Part shown: positions 42,732 through 53,758 of the stretch, piece after piece
Layout of the letters: the number at the start of each line of letters is the position of its first letter
Numbering within the stretch: position 1 is the stretch's first letter
From: Lonsdalea britannica
Lineage (GTDB): Bacteria > Pseudomonadota > Gammaproteobacteria > Enterobacterales > Enterobacteriaceae
DNA: 64,000 nt
Reading direction: 5' to 3'
Assembly (NCBI RefSeq): GCF_002111595.1
Contig: NZ_LUTN01000002.1
Coordinates: forward strand, 186,001 to 250,000
Program-made: the position numbers and the translations under genes
Notes under the pieces: generated by a model
Databases searched by the model: none
Seen by the model: the letters and a program-made list of their open reading frames with translations, nothing else
What the model was told of the DNA's origin: nothing

Positions 42732-42924
42732 TTTACCTTTTCGCTTCAGAGGAGAAAACCTCCCGCCCTAGCGCTAACCATGCGTTCCACCTATTCATCC
42801 TGTCCGAGGTAAACACAGGAACAGCGTCTGCGGCGCGTGCTTCCAACGACGGCGTGCCAACATATTAAGGTGGAGGCCGGGGGACGAGCTTGGCATAATC
42901 CCCTCACTCGCATCGGAGCCTCCG

Positions 42925-44880
42925 GTGCCGATTTATTCCCCAGCAAAGAGAGAACGCGTGGCTGCAGCAGCAAACGAGATCGATGATTTTGCCCCCGAGG
43001 GCGCATTGGCAAAGGCCATCAAGGGATTTAAGCCTCGAGAACCGCAGCGGCAAATGGCGGCCGCCGTCGCCGATGCCATCGCCCGGCAGAAGCCGCTGGT
43101 GGTTGAAGCGGGCACCGGAACGGGAAAAACCTACGCTTATTTGGCGCCCGCGTTGCGCGCCGAAAAAAAAGTGATTATTTCCACCGGCTCCAAAGCTTTG
43201 CAGGATCAGCTGTACAGCCGCGATCTGCCGACCGTGGCGCGTGCGCTTAACTATCCCGGCAAACTGGCGTTGCTGAAAGGGCGCTCCAACTATCTGTGTA
43301 TTGAACGTCTGGAACAGCAGTCCATGACCGGGGGGGATCTTTCCAAAGATAACCTGCGCGAGCTGGTTAAGCTGCGTAGCTGGTCGTCGCTGACTGACGA
43401 CGGCGACACCAGCGCCTGCCGCGATGTGCCGGAAGACAGCCATATCTGGCCGTTGGTCACCAGCACCAATGACAACTGCCTCGGCAACGATTGCCCGCAC
43501 TATAAAGCGTGTTTCGTGGTCAAAGCGCGCCGTCGGGCGATGGATGCTGATGTCGTGGTGGTTAACCACCATCTGTATCTGGCGGATCGGGTAGTGAAAG
43601 AGAGCGGTTTTGCCGAGCTGATCCCCGACGGCGACGTTGTGATTTTCGACGAAGCCCATCAAATTCCCGACATCGCCAGCCAATATTTCGGTCAGCAACT
43701 GAGCAGCCGACAGCTGTTCGATTTGGCGCGAGATATGATCATCGCCTATCGCACCGAAGTGCGTGACGCGGCGCAGTTACAGAAAAGCGCCGATCGGTTG
43801 TCGCAAAGCACACAGGATTTTCGCCTGGCGCTCGGCGACCCCGGTTATCGCGGCAACCTTCGTGACGTTGTCACGGATACTGGACTGCAGCGCGCGCTAT
43901 TGCTGCTCGATGATGCGCTGGAGCTGTGTTACGACGTCGCCAAGCTTTCTCTGGGGCGCTCCGCGCTGCTGGATGCCGCGTTTGAACGCGCCACGATTTA
44001 CCGTAACCGGTTGAAGCGGCTGCTGGACGTACAACAGCCCGGTTACAGCTACTGGTATGAATGCACGAGTCGCCACTTTGTGCTGGCTTTAACGCCACTG
44101 TCGGTGTCTGACCGTTTTCATGACGTGATGAAAGAGAAGGCTGCGAGCTGGATCTTCACCTCCGCTACGTTGTCCGTGAACGACAAAATGGATCATTTCA
44201 CCGCCCGGCTGGGACTGGAAGAGGCCGAAACGTTGCTGTTGCCGAGTCCGTTCGACTATGCCCGTCAGGCGCTGCTGTGCGTACCGCGTTTTCTGCCGGA
44301 AACCGCGCGCCGGGGCAGCGGTAAGCTGCTGGCGCAGATGTTGACGCCGCTGATTCAGGCTAATCAGGGGCGCTGCTTTATGCTGTGTACCTCGCATTTG
44401 ATGATGCGTGAATTGGCCGCGGAGTTTCGCGCCAGCCTGACGCTACCGGTCTTGCTGCAGGGCGAAACCAGTAAAACCCAGTTGCTGTCGCAGTTTCTGG
44501 CGGCGGGCAACGCGCTGCTGGTGGCGACCAGCAGTTTCTGGGAGGGGGTGGACGTGCGGGGCGATGCGCTGTCCTGCGTCATCATCGATAAACTGCCGTT
44601 CACCTCGCCGGACGATCCGCTACTGAAAGCGCGCATGGAAGACTGCCGTCTGCGCGGCGGCGATCCCTTCAATGATGTGCAGTTGCCCGACGCCGTCATT
44701 ACCCTCAAGCAGGGGGTGGGACGCTTGATCCGCGATGTCGACGATCGTGGCGTACTGGTGATTTGCGACAATCGTCTGGTGATGCGTCCCTACGGCGAAG
44801 TCTTTCTCAATAGTCTGCCGCCCGCGCCGCGTACAAGAAGCCTGCCGCAGGCGGTGGATTTCCTGACGCGCAAAGCGTAA
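42925..44880 (+). CDS. yoaA: DNA helicase YoaA (XPD/DinG family)
   Basis: The 651-residue helicase has Walker A EAGTGTGKT, DEAH (Walker B), SATLSV and the motif VI block QGVGRLIRD. Four Cys for a [4Fe-4S] cluster are visible: SAC-R, NDNCLGNDCPHYKAC. In E. coli YoaA works with HolC of DNA polymerase III to repair stalled forks and aids tolerance of azidothymidine. GTG 42925 lies 7 bases after GGAG. A second GTG at 42958 behind AAAGAGAG would give a start closer to the 636-residue E. coli protein. tsaB follows on the same strand. Confidence 0.93.
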   Translation: MPIYSPAKRERVAAAANEIDDFAPEGALAKAIKGFKPREPQRQMAAAVADAIARQKPLVVEAGTGTGKTYAYLAPALRAEKKVIISTGSKALQDQLYSRDLPTVARALNYPGKLALLKGRSNYLCIERLEQQSMTGGDLSKDNLRELVKLRSWSSLTDDGDTSACRDVPEDSHIWPLVTSTNDNCLGNDCPHYKACFVVKARRRAMDADVVVVNHHLYLADRVVKESGFAELIPDGDVVIFDEAHQIPDIASQYFGQQLSSRQLFDLARDMIIAYRTEVRDAAQLQKSADRLSQSTQDFRLALGDPGYRGNLRDVVTDTGLQRALLLLDDALELCYDVAKLSLGRSALLDAAFERATIYRNRLKRLLDVQQPGYSYWYECTSRHFVLALTPLSVSDRFHDVMKEKAASWIFTSATLSVNDKMDHFTARLGLEEAETLLLPSPFDYARQALLCVPRFLPETARRGSGKLLAQMLTPLIQANQGRCFMLCTSHLMMRELAAEFRASLTLPVLLQGETSKTQLLSQFLAAGNALLVATSSFWEGVDVRGDALSCVIIDKLPFTSPDDPLLKARMEDCRLRGGDPFNDVQLPDAVITLKQGVGRLIRDVDDRGVLVICDNRLVMRPYGEVFLNSLPPAPRTRSLPQAVDFLTRKA

Positions 44881-44943
44881 CGGCGTTCCGACTCTGTGCT
44901 ATCATGCGCGCCGTTATACGTTTATTTCCCGCCTGAGGTTGGC

Positions 44944-45645
44944 ATGTCTACGCGAATTTTAGCGCTTGATACCGCAACGGAAGCCTGTTCCGTTGCGTTG
45001 TGGAATGAAGGTAAAGTCCACGCATTATTTGAAGTTTGTCCCCGCGAACATACCCAGCGTATTTTGCCGATGGTTCAGCAAGTCCTGAGCGAACAGGGCC
45101 TGACGCTGAGCGATATGGATGCGTTGGCGTTCGGCCTTGGCCCCGGCAGTTTTACCGGCGTGCGTATCGGTATCGGTATCGCGCAAGGGTTGGCGCTAGG
45201 CGCCGACTTGCCGATGATCGGCGTCTCCACGTTGGCCACGCTGGCGCAGGGCGCTTTCCGCCTGACTGGCGCGACCCAGGTGCTGACGGCGATCGATGCC
45301 CGCATGAGCGAAGTCTACTGGGCGCAATATCACCGCGACGAACAGGGTTTCTGGCGTGGTGAAGAGACGGAAGCCGTACTCGCGCCCTCGCAGGTGCAGA
45401 CACAAACGGCAGCGCTCAACGGTGCGTGGGCGACGGCCGGTACCGGCTGGCAAACGTACCCCGATTTAACCCAACCCGCCGACGCGGTGTTGCAAGATGG
45501 TCACTATCTGTTGCCGCAGGCGGAAGATATGTTGCCGCTGGCTTTGCAACAGTATCGCTCAGGCGCGACATTGCGCGTTGAGCAGGCTCAGCCGCGCTAT
45601 CTGCGTAATGAAGTCGCCTGGAAAAAATTAGCGGGCCGCGAATAA
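44944..45645 (+). CDS. tsaB: tRNA t6A synthesis protein TsaB
   Basis: TsaB partners TsaD in forming N6-threonylcarbamoyl adenosine at A37 of ANN-decoding tRNAs. The 233 residues (E. coli 231) show the ASKHA-fold start [26 protein letters not shown] and [14 protein letters not shown] 44944 fits the family start; the frame opens at 44896. It lies between yoaA and the slp-family gene, as in E. coli. Confidence 0.95.
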   Translation: MSTRILALDTATEACSVALWNEGKVHALFEVCPREHTQRILPMVQQVLSEQGLTLSDMDALAFGLGPGSFTGVRIGIGIAQGLALGADLPMIGVSTLATLAQGAFRLTGATQVLTAIDARMSEVYWAQYHRDEQGFWRGEETEAVLAPSQVQTQTAALNGAWATAGTGWQTYPDLTQPADAVLQDGHYLLPQAEDMLPLALQQYRSGATLRVEQAQPRYLRNEVAWKKLAGRE

Positions 45646-45711
45646 CGGACAACCGCAACTTATTGCATGGCTTATAGTCTAATAATCAGGCTATTAAACG
45701 AGAGGCATGCT

Positions 45712-46326
45712 ATGTCGAGTGAACGGCAGTGGAGTCGTCGGGTGAAACGCGTTGTCTGTAGAACGGGCCGCTGCGGCCTGCTATTGCTTTCGCTGGGCGC
45801 GCTGAGCGCGTGCGTGACCGTACCCGAGTCCTTACAAGGGACATCGGCGACGCCGCAGATGGACTTGGTCCGGGTGATGAGCGCACCCGCCGTTTACGTC
45901 GGTCAAGAGGCACGGCTGGGGGGCAAAGTGGTGGCGGTGAGCAACGAGGCGAATCGCACCCGTTTGGAAATCAGCAGCATGCCGCTGGATGAGGGCGCCA
46001 AACCGATCTTGGGCGCGCCGTCGGAAGGTCGCTTCGTGGCTTATGTTAATGGCTTCCTGGAACCAACGGATTACACCAATCAACTGGTCACCGTTGTGGG
46101 GCCTATCACCGGATCCGAATCGGGCAAGATAGGCAACCGCCCGTACCGCTTTGTCGTCGTGCAGGCAGACCGCTATAAACGCTGGCGCGTCGTGCAGCAA
46201 CTGGTGCCGACCGCAGGGATGTACGATCCTTGGTGGGGCTATCGCGGTCGCCCCGGCTGGGGACCTCGCTGGGGCTGGGACGATGGGGCCGGACCGGCCA
46301 GACTGGAAACGATCGTCACGGAATAA
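45712..46326 (+). CDS. yeaY: Slp-family outer-membrane lipoprotein (YeaY type)
   Basis: The 204-residue lipoprotein has an unusually long basic N-region (about 20 residues) before the hydrophobic core and lipobox LSAC (Cys34). The mature domain has the Slp pattern [15 protein letters not shown] and [12 protein letters not shown]. The C-terminus is rich in Gly, Trp and Arg ([19 protein letters not shown]). The gene order tsaB-yeaY-fadD supports YeaY, whose E. coli relative is part of the sigma-E response. ATG 45712 follows a GAGG-type site. Confidence 0.88.
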   Translation: MSSERQWSRRVKRVVCRTGRCGLLLLSLGALSACVTVPESLQGTSATPQMDLVRVMSAPAVYVGQEARLGGKVVAVSNEANRTRLEISSMPLDEGAKPILGAPSEGRFVAYVNGFLEPTDYTNQLVTVVGPITGSESGKIGNRPYRFVVVQADRYKRWRVVQQLVPTAGMYDPWWGYRGRPGWGPRWGWDDGAGPARLETIVTE

Positions 46327-46571
46327 CAGCGCGACCCGCGATTGTCTTTTGCACGACGATGCGCGGCACGATGTCTCGTGTGGGGGCGCGCTGGATAGCG
46401 ATGACCGATGCAATGATTAACTAGGGTGACTCCGGTCACCTTATTTTTTGTGGATGATGGCATAGGCGGTTGAACGTTTGATACAGGCCGAGAAGCTCGC
46501 CCTGTCTGGGACAGGGGATGAGAGATTTCGCCAGCCCGTTCGCCGCCTAAGAAGACCTATGGAGTGAAGTC

Positions 46572-48250
46572 TTGGAAAAAATTTGGTTAGCGCGCTATCC
46601 GGCCGATGTTCCCGCAGAGATCGACCCGGATCGCTATTCGTCATTGGTGGAGCTGTTCGAAAATTCTATGGCGCGAAATGCCGATCGGCCTGCGTTCATC
46701 AATATGGGCGAGACGATGACCTATCGTCAGTTGGATGAGCGCAGCCGGGCGTTTGCCGCCTATTTGCAGCATCAGCTCAAATTGCAGAAGGGCGATCGCG
46801 TTGCGCTGATGATGCCCAACCTGTTGCAATATCCCGTCGCGCTGTTCGGTATCCTGCGGGCGGGCATGGTCGTGGTGAACATCAATCCGCTCTATACGCC
46901 GCGTGAACTGGAACATCAGCTGAACGATAGCGGCGCCAGCGCGATGGTGATTGTGTCCAACTTTGCTCATACGCTGGAAAAGGTGGTGTTCAATACCCCG
47001 GTGAAGCATGTGATCCTCACCCGCATGGGAGACCAGCTGTCAGCGGCAAAAGGCACGTTGGTGAATTTTGTCGTCAAATACATTAAACGACTGGTGCCGA
47101 AATACCATCTTCCCGACGCCATTTCCTTCCGCAGCGTACTGCAGCAGGGTAAGCAGATGCCTTACGTGCGTCCTGAACTGGATCGCGGCGATTTGGCCTT
47201 TTTGCAATACACCGGCGGCACCAGCGGCGTGTCCAAAGGCGCCATGCTCACGCATCGCAATTTGCTGGCTAACCTGACTCAAATCCGCGCGGCCTATGGT
47301 TCGTTACTGAATGAAGGCAACGATTTGATCGTCACAGCGTTGCCGCTGTATCACATCTTTGCGCTCCTCGTGAACTGCCTGTTGTTCATCGAAATGGGGG
47401 GGCAGAACCTGCTGATTACCAACCCGAGAGATATTCCGGGGATGGTCAAAGAGCTGGCTCGTCATCCGTTTACCGTCTTCAGCGGCGTCAACACGCTGTT
47501 CAACGCGCTATTGAATAATGACGATTTTCATCGACTGGACTTTTCGATGCTGCACCTGTCCGTTGGCGGCGGCGCGCCGGTCCAGCAGACGGTTGCCGAA
47601 CGCTGGGAAAAACTCACCGGCAATCATTTGCTGGAAGGGTACGGGCTGACGGAAAGCTCGCCGCTGGTCACCGGCAACCCTTACGATATGGAGCAGTATA
47701 CGGGCAGTGTCGGTTTGCCGATCCCCTCGACTGAAATTCGCATTGTAGATGAGCAAGGCAACGATGTGGCGCTGGGAGAGGCCGGTGAGCTGTGGATTCG
47801 AGGGCCGCAGGTCATGAAAGGCTATTGGAATCAGCCGGACGAGACGGCAGCGGTGCTGAAGGATGGCTGGCTGGCGACAGGTGACATTGTCACGTCTGAC
47901 GCGCAGGGTTTCTTACAGATTGTCGATCGCAAAAAAGACATGATTCTGGTGTCAGGATTTAACGTCTATCCAAATGAGATCGAAGATGTCATCGTCCGTC
48001 ATCCTGACGTGATCGAAGCGCGGCGGCCGTTGGCGTACCGAACGAGCTGTCAGGCGAGGCGGTCAAAGTGTTCGTTGTCCGTCGTCCCGGCAGCGCGCTG
48101 AATACGGATGCGCTGATTGCCCATTGCCGTCGTTATCTGACGGGCTATAAGGTGCCTCGCCAGTTCGAGTTTCGTGACGAATTACCGAAATCGAACGTCG
48201 GTAAAATCTTGCGGCGTGAACTCCGGGACGAGACGAAGCATCCCAGGTGA
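46572..48250 (+). pseudogene. fadD: Long-chain acyl-CoA synthetase FadD, interrupted by one frameshift
   Basis: FadD activates imported long-chain fatty acids to acyl-CoA. The start is TTG 46572 ([13 protein letters not shown] follows), as in E. coli, with GGAG upstream. The AMP-binding motif [13 protein letters not shown] and the FACS signature region ([25 protein letters not shown]) are intact. The frame breaks near codon 482 in GAAGCGCGGCGGCC (48015-48028). Adding one G, or removing two bases, restores the [19 protein letters not shown] reading and the frame ends at 48250 (about 558 residues; E. coli 561). The lost C-terminal domain, including the catalytic [14 protein letters not shown] lysine, is intact in the other frame. 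Confidence 0.93.
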
Positions 48251-48491
48251 TTGTTATACCGGACTGTTTGCAGGGTGTTAGCAGGGTATGGTTACCTCAT
48301 GATCTTGGCTGTCAGACATCTGGCCCGGTTGACCTGATTCCATGACTCGGCCTCCTTTCCTTGCGCCGTGTCGCCGCTATTTGACTTCATAAGATGTGCA
48401 TTTTTGCGTTTTCATGTCAGGCTCGCCGGTCTTTTCCGGCGTTCCTTTTATCGTCATGACCATTGTTGGACATAACCAAGAGAATAATGTT

Positions 48492-49612
48492 TTGAATTAT
48501 CAGTTGATCACTACCGATGCCGGCTTATCACAGGTTTGCGCGCAGGCGCGCGCTACAACGCAAGTGGCGCTGGACACCGAATTTGTCCGGACGCGCACTT
48601 ATTATCCACAGTTGGGACTGATTCAACTGTATGACGGTGAAACGCTGTCGCTGATTGACCCCCTCCCGATCGAGGACTGGGCGCCGTTTAAGGCCCTGCT
48701 TACCGACGCCAAGGTGACCAAATTTCTGCACGCCGGCAGCGAGGACCTGGAGGTCTTCCTGAACGCGTTCGGCTGTGTGCCGTCGCCGTTTATCGACACG
48801 CAAATTCTGGCCGCTTTTTTAGGCAAACCGTTGTCCTATGGCTTTGCCGCACTGGTGGCGGACTATCAGCAGGTGACGCTGGATAAAAGCGAGTCCCGCA
48901 CAGACTGGATGGCGCGCCCGCTGAGCCAAAAACAGTGCGACTATGCGGCGGCCGACGTCTTCTACCTGCTGCCCATGGCAAAAACGCTGGTGGAGCAAAT
49001 TCAGGCGACAGGTTGGACGGAGGCGGCGTTGGACGAATGTCAGCTGCTGTGCCGCCGACGTCAGGATATTTTGGCGCCGGAACTCGCTTACCGTGAGGTC
49101 GGCAACGCCTGGCAGTTGCGCGGCCGACAGCTGGCGTGCCTGCAACGTCTGGCTGACTGGCGTCTGCGTAAAGCGCGCGAACGCGATAGCGCGGTGAATT
49201 TCGTGGTACGCGAGGAGCACTTGTGCAGGTAGCACGTCATTTGCCGACCTCGCTGGGCGAATTGGATTCGCTGGGGCTGAGCGGTCCGGAAATTCGCTAT
49301 CATGGTAAAACGTTGCTCTCGCTGGTGGCGGAGACCGTGGATCGGAATGAGGCTGACTTCCCGCCGCCGGTCGCGAACCTTCTCGACTACCCCGGTTACA
49401 AGTCGGTATTCAAGGAGATCAAGGCGCTGATTCAGGCGACCAGCGCCAGCAGCGGACTATCTGCGGAACTGCTAGCCTCGCGTCGTCAGATCAACCGCCT
49501 GCTCAACTGGTACTGGAAACTGTCTGTCGGTGGGAATACGCCTGAACTGGTTAGCGGCTGGCGCAACACGCTGTTCGGCGACGATCTGCGGGCGATTTTA
49601 AACCGCGATTAA
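48492..49612 (+). pseudogene. rnd: Ribonuclease D, interrupted by one frameshift
   Basis: RNase D trims the 3' ends of tRNA precursors. The start is TTG 48492 (NYQLITTD follows), as in E. coli; the open frame runs further up but without homology. The DEDD exonuclease motifs are visible: ALDTEFVRT, HAGSEDLEVF and CDYAAADVFYL. The frame breaks at codon 245 in the HRDC domain: CACTTGTGCAGGTAG should read TTG-TGG-CAG-GTA (one G lost at 49225), after which VARHLPTSLGELDSLGLSG continues. The repaired length is 373 (E. coli 375). As written a stop at 49230 removes the second half of the C-terminal region. Confidence 0.93.
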
Positions 49613-49807
49613 TCGCGGAGGACGTGGCGGTCGGCGGTGGAATACTGGCGGCTGCGATGTCCAGATCTTGCCGGAAAGGGCAACGGTAAGCTGAGGTCTT
49701 GCATCACGGGTGTATGACGACTGGCGGGGAATAAAGGCAAGAGCATGATCGCCGCGACCAGGCCCGACTGCGATTAGCAGGTGTCTGGCTCAGCCGCGGC
49801 GCGATGG

Positions 49808-50077
49808 TTACTTCGGCGTTTCTTCCGCTTCCGGCAAGGTGACGTTGAGCTCCAGAACGGAAATATCGTCACCTTTCTGTTCCAGCTGAACAGATACCAT
49901 TTGCGGGTCAATCTGCACGTATTTGCAGATCACTTCCAGAATGTCTCGTTTCAACTGTGGCAGATAATGGGGTTCGCTATCCCCACGGCGCCGCTCCGCG
50001 ACAATAATTTGCAGCCGTTCCTTGGCGATATTGGCTGTCGCTTTTTTGCGGGACAGAAAGAAATCGAGTAAGGCCAT
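49808..50077 (-). CDS. minE: Cell division topology factor MinE
   Basis: MinE (89 residues, E. coli 88) stimulates MinD ATPase and drives the pole-to-pole oscillation. The anti-MinCD region starts [20 protein letters not shown], and the topological domain includes [20 protein letters not shown]. It starts 3 bases after minD. minC-minD-minE form one operon. Confidence 0.97.
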   Translation of the reverse strand: MALLDFFLSRKKATANIAKERLQIIVAERRRGDSEPHYLPQLKRDILEVICKYVQIDPQMVSVQLEQKGDDISVLELNVTLPEAEETPK

Positions 50078-50080
50078 GGT

Positions 50081-50893
50081 TTACCCCCCAAAAAGTCGTT
50101 TGAGGAAGCTCTTCTTCTCTTCCTCGATAAAGCGGTAAGGGCGTTCTTCACCCAGCAAGCGATCTACAGTGTCGGCATAAGCTTTACCCGCATCGGCCGA
50201 GTCGTCCAGAATCACCGGTTCGCCCTGGTTGGAAGCGCGCAGCACCGACTGGTCTTCCGGAATGACGCCCAGCAGCGGAATGCGCAGAATTTCCAGCACG
50301 TCTTCCATGCTCAGCATGTCGCCACGGCTGACGCGGCCCGGATTGTAACGGGTCAGCAGCAGATGCTCTTTGATCGGATCTTCGCCACGTTCTGCGCGAC
50401 GAGATTTGGATGACAGAATGCCGAGAATACGGTCGGAGTCGCGTACGGATGAGACCTCCGGGTTGGTGGTAATCACCGCTTCGTCCGCGAAGTAGAGCGC
50501 CATCAGCGCACCGGTTTCAATCCCCGCCGGAGAATCACACACGACGAAGTCGAAATTCATTTCGTTCAGACCATCCAGCACTTTTTCGACGCCTTCACGT
50601 GTCAGCGCGTCTTTGTCACGGGTCTGAGAAGCCGGGAGGATGTACAGATTTTCAGTGCGTTTATCTTTAATTAGCGCCTGATTTAGCGTCGCGTCACCTT
50701 GAATGACGTTGACGAAATCGTAAACGACGCGGCGCTCGCATCCCATGATCAGGTCAAGGTTGCGCAGGCCGATATCAAAGTCGATGACAACTGTTTTTTT
50801 GCCTTTTTGGGCTAAACCGGTAGCAATGGCCGCGCTTGAAGTAGTCTTGCCAACGCCCCCTTTACCCGATGTAACAACGATGATGCGTGCCAT
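50081..50893 (-). CDS. minD: Septum-site ATPase MinD
   Basis: MinD (270 residues) is the membrane-bound ATPase that recruits MinC to the poles. The deviant Walker A GKGGVGKTT is at residues 10-18, the switch DSPAGIE follows, and the C-terminal amphipathic membrane anchor reads EEEKKSFLKRLFGG. It begins 21 bases after minC. Confidence 0.98.
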   Translation of the reverse strand: MARIIVVTSGKGGVGKTTSSAAIATGLAQKGKKTVVIDFDIGLRNLDLIMGCERRVVYDFVNVIQGDATLNQALIKDKRTENLYILPASQTRDKDALTREGVEKVLDGLNEMNFDFVVCDSPAGIETGALMALYFADEAVITTNPEVSSVRDSDRILGILSSKSRRAERGEDPIKEHLLLTRYNPGRVSRGDMLSMEDVLEILRIPLLGVIPEDQSVLRASNQGEPVILDDSADAGKAYADTVDRLLGEERPYRFIEEEKKSFLKRLFGG

Positions 50894-50914
50894 AAATGAT
50901 TCCTTGTCAAGGGC

Positions 50915-51598
50915 TTAGTCTAGAGTTTGTATGTTAAGAACATTGTCCAGCAGGTTGAGATTTACCCGTGCAGCCTGCCCAAAAAAATCTTGCGGTATCT
51001 GGTCGCTAAGCCAATAACGGCCCGCGATGGAGACCAGTTCTGCGGCCAGATGGGTGCAAAAGATCTGGCTGTTAACGTCGCCAGATACGCCTGCCAGGGC
51101 ACGGCCCCGCATCATGCCGTAAATGTGTATATTGCCGTCTGCGATGATTTCGGCGCCCGCGCTCACGCTGCTGGTGACGATGAGATCGCAGTTACGCGCG
51201 TAAATCTGTTGCCCGGAACGAACGGGCGCGCTGATCACCTTGGTTTTCACCGGCTCCGGAGGCGGGGCGGCGGGTTCGGAAGCCCGACGCTCTTTACCTT
51301 CGTTCAACAGCGGTAGTCCTGCGCGGACGATAGCTTGCTTGAGCTGTTCGTCTTTGCAGCCGCTAACGCCGACCACATGCAGACCGGAAGCGGCGACGGC
51401 TTGCTGCAGCGTCACCCAATCGGTGTCGGCGGTCAGTGTTGAGACATTGATGACAACGGGCGCGTTTTTAAGAAACGCGGGAGCCTGTTCGATTTTTTCC
51501 TGCAGGGCTTGGTAAATTACCTCGGGTTGAGATTCATGCAAATGAACCACCGATAAGGTAAAGCTGCTGCCTTTTAACTCAATTGGCGATTGTGACAT
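50915..51598 (-). CDS. minC: Septum-site inhibitor MinC
   Basis: MinC (227 residues, E. coli 231) blocks FtsZ assembly away from midcell. An N-terminal FtsZ-inhibiting domain (about 1-105) is followed by a Pro-rich linker ([14 protein letters not shown]) and a beta-helix domain with [22 protein letters not shown] and LRGRALAG-like repeats that bind MinD. It is the first gene of the operon and divergent from ycgL. Confidence 0.97.
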   Translation of the reverse strand: MSQSPIELKGSSFTLSVVHLHESQPEVIYQALQEKIEQAPAFLKNAPVVINVSTLTADTDWVTLQQAVAASGLHVVGVSGCKDEQLKQAIVRAGLPLLNEGKERRASEPAAPPPEPVKTKVISAPVRSGQQIYARNCDLIVTSSVSAGAEIIADGNIHIYGMMRGRALAGVSGDVNSQIFCTHLAAELVSIAGRYWLSDQIPQDFFGQAARVNLNLLDNVLNIQTLD

Positions 51599-51734
51599 CT
51601 ATCCTGACTCAGTTTCGGCATCTTTAAACCCCCAGAGTAACATTTAACTATGATATTCCAGAGCGCTATAAGCATGTTATAGTCACATGTATATACAGGC
51701 AATACACGATACCCATTTAATTTAGAGTAAAAAT

Positions 51735-52007
51735 ATGTTTTGTGCGATCTATAGAAGTAACAAACGGGATCAGACATATCTTTATGTCGAAAAAAAAGAC
51801 GATTTTTCGCGCATTCCTGAAACGCTGATGAAAAGTTTCGGTGCGCCGACTTTCGTGATGCTTTTACCGCTAGATGGTAGGAAAAAACTGGCGTCGGCTG
51901 ATATCGACAATGTGCGGCAATCGCTTAAAGAACAAGGGTTTTACCTTCAGGTACCGCCCCCGCCGGAAAATTTGCTAAATATACATCAGTCGGCAGTTGA
52001 AAAATAA
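51735..52007 (+). CDS. ycgL: YcgL domain protein
   Basis: The 90-residue protein starts [20 protein letters not shown] and has the YcgL-domain blocks [11 protein letters not shown] and [13 protein letters not shown]-like C-terminus. The fold is known; the function is not clear. It is divergent from minC, the conserved arrangement. Confidence 0.93.
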   Translation: MFCAIYRSNKRDQTYLYVEKKDDFSRIPETLMKSFGAPTFVMLLPLDGRKKLASADIDNVRQSLKEQGFYLQVPPPPENLLNIHQSAVEK

Positions 52008-52170
52008 TAGGGTTATTATTTTCGGACAATCCCTTATCGCCACGAGATATTAATGGCCTCGTAACGGAAAATAGTCAGGGCGCAAATTAATCTACAGGCT
52101 GACTTTTATTCAGGCCGTGTTTTATTTCCTGATTTTATATACAGTGATTTGTCGGCTTAATTGTTTATCC

Positions 52171-52203
52171 GCCCGTTTTGAATTTATCCAACGGGCTTTT
52201 TTT
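52171..52203 (+). terminator. Terminator after ycgL
   Basis: GCCCGTT (52171-52177) pairs with AACGGGC (52190-52196) and is followed by TTTTTTT. It lies about 165 bases after the ycgL stop, and nothing else is recognisable in the 340-base gap before ycgM. Confidence 0.75.
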
Positions 52204-52347
52204 AGCCATGGATAATGACGAAATCTGACGACACTTTCGCTCACGTTTGCGTGCTTATCTTTTTGTCATCAGTATCGGTATGATGGGGAGCCTGGCGCCG
52301 CGGCGTGCCGGGGTCAATATCTCAACAGACAGGTCAGGAGATGATGC

Positions 52348-53004
52348 ATGTATCAGCACAGAGACTGGCAGGGAGCGTTACTGGACTTCCCTGTCAATAA
52401 AGTAGTGTGTGTCGGCAGCAACTATTCCGAACACGTCCGGGAAATGGGCAGTTCCACGTTTCCAGAGCCGGTGTTGTTTATCAAACCTGAAACGGCGATC
52501 TGCGATCTCCGTCAGCCCCTTTCCATTCCTCACGATTTGGGCGCGGTACATCACGAGGTTGAACTGGCCGTATTGATCGGCACTCCGCTGAAACAGGCAA
52601 ACGAAGATCGCGTCGCTCGGGCCATCGCTGGCTACGGCGTGGCGCTCGATTTAACGCTGCGTGAGCTACAGGCGTCCTTTAAAAAAGCCGGTCAGCCGTG
52701 GGAAAAAGCGAAAGGGTTTGATGGTTCATGTCCGGTATCCGGTTTCATCCCTGTCGCAGAATTCGGCGATCCGCAGAATACGGATCTGACGCTGAGCATC
52801 AACGGCGAAGTCCGGCAGCAGGGAAATACGCGCGACATGATAACGCCGATTTTACCGTTGATCGCCTATATGAGCCGTTTCTTCACCTTGCGCGCCGGGG
52901 ATATCATCCTGACAGGGACACCGCAGGGCGTCGGGCCGCTGCTGTCGGGCGATACGCTGAAAATTGCTTTGAACGATAAAACGCTGGAAACCCGCGTGAT
53001 TTAG
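52348..53004 (+). CDS. ycgM: Fumarylacetoacetate hydrolase family protein YcgM
   Basis: The 218-residue protein (E. coli 219) is a small FAH-family enzyme. The Mg ligands are visible in HHEVELAVLIG (two Glu) and ALDLTLRELQ (Asp). PETAICDLRQPL and ILTGTPQGVGPL are family blocks. It is related to acylpyruvases and oxaloacetate decarboxylases; the substrate is not certain. It lies between ycgL and ycgN as in E. coli. Confidence 0.92.
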   Translation: MYQHRDWQGALLDFPVNKVVCVGSNYSEHVREMGSSTFPEPVLFIKPETAICDLRQPLSIPHDLGAVHHEVELAVLIGTPLKQANEDRVARAIAGYGVALDLTLRELQASFKKAGQPWEKAKGFDGSCPVSGFIPVAEFGDPQNTDLTLSINGEVRQQGNTRDMITPILPLIAYMSRFFTLRAGDIILTGTPQGVGPLLSGDTLKIALNDKTLETRVI

Positions 53005-53116
53005 TCATACTCAGGCCATCTGTCCGGTGTGGCAGGTGGCTTCTCCTCATTAAACGACCTCGTTAAAATTAACACTGTTAGACGGGCTGTTTCCCGTCAC
53101 CTTGGATACTATTGCA

Positions 53117-53563
53117 ATGAATCAATCACCTTTTTGGCAACATAAAACACTGGCTGAAATGTCTGACGAAGAGTGGGAAGCCCTCTGCGACGGATGTGGC
53201 CGCTGTTGCCTGAATAAGCTTATTGATGCTGATACCGAAGAGCTGTACTTCACCAATGTCGCTTGTAATCAGCTGAACATCAAAAGTTGCCAATGCCGCA
53301 ACTACGCCCGCCGCTTCGAATACGAGCCGGACTGCATCAAGCTGACACGGGAAAATCTGTTGTCGTTCGAATGGTTGCCGGAAACTTGCGCTTACCGCCG
53401 GATCCACGAAGGCAAAGGTCTGGCGAGCTGGCATCCGCTGATTGCCGGTTCAAAACAGGCGATGCATCAGGAACGTATTTCGGTACGCAATATTGCTGTC
53501 CGCGAGCGTGACGTCGTTGACTGGCAGGACCATATTCTGAATAAACCTGATTGGGCTAGGTAA
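53117..53563 (+). CDS. ycgN: Cys-rich protein YcgN (UPF0260)
   Basis: The 148-residue protein has the metal-binding pattern CDGCGRCC, then [17 protein letters not shown] and PDCIKL, typical of the YkgJ-like zinc or iron-sulfur cluster family. Its function is unknown. ATG 53117 is taken as start; TTG 53102 in frame is an alternative. The C-terminus [15 protein letters not shown] is nearly identical to E. coli YcgN. The gap 53564-53758 shows nothing. Confidence 0.92.
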   Translation: MNQSPFWQHKTLAEMSDEEWEALCDGCGRCCLNKLIDADTEELYFTNVACNQLNIKSCQCRNYARRFEYEPDCIKLTRENLLSFEWLPETCAYRRIHEGKGLASWHPLIAGSKQAMHQERISVRNIAVRERDVVDWQDHILNKPDWAR

Positions 53564-53758
53564 GCTTAGGATCTCTTAAAGGAAAGCTGCTGCGGGTTTC
53601 AAGCCTGTGGCAGCGGTGGGGCAATATCCGCCTAGTTTTGCGCCCATACTGGGCTGATCTTCGCTATTGTTCGTCGTCTTTTTTCCGTCATTGTTGCCAC
53701 TCTGCCGCCACTCCCTTTGAATCGTATGCGCCGTGTAAGCATTGTTGAGCGCGGCGAA

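Noticed and set aside
42796-42821. CCTGT...ACAGG palindrome before yoaA as a LexA box
   Set aside because: The half-site spacing is CTG-N13-CAG, too wide for LexA.
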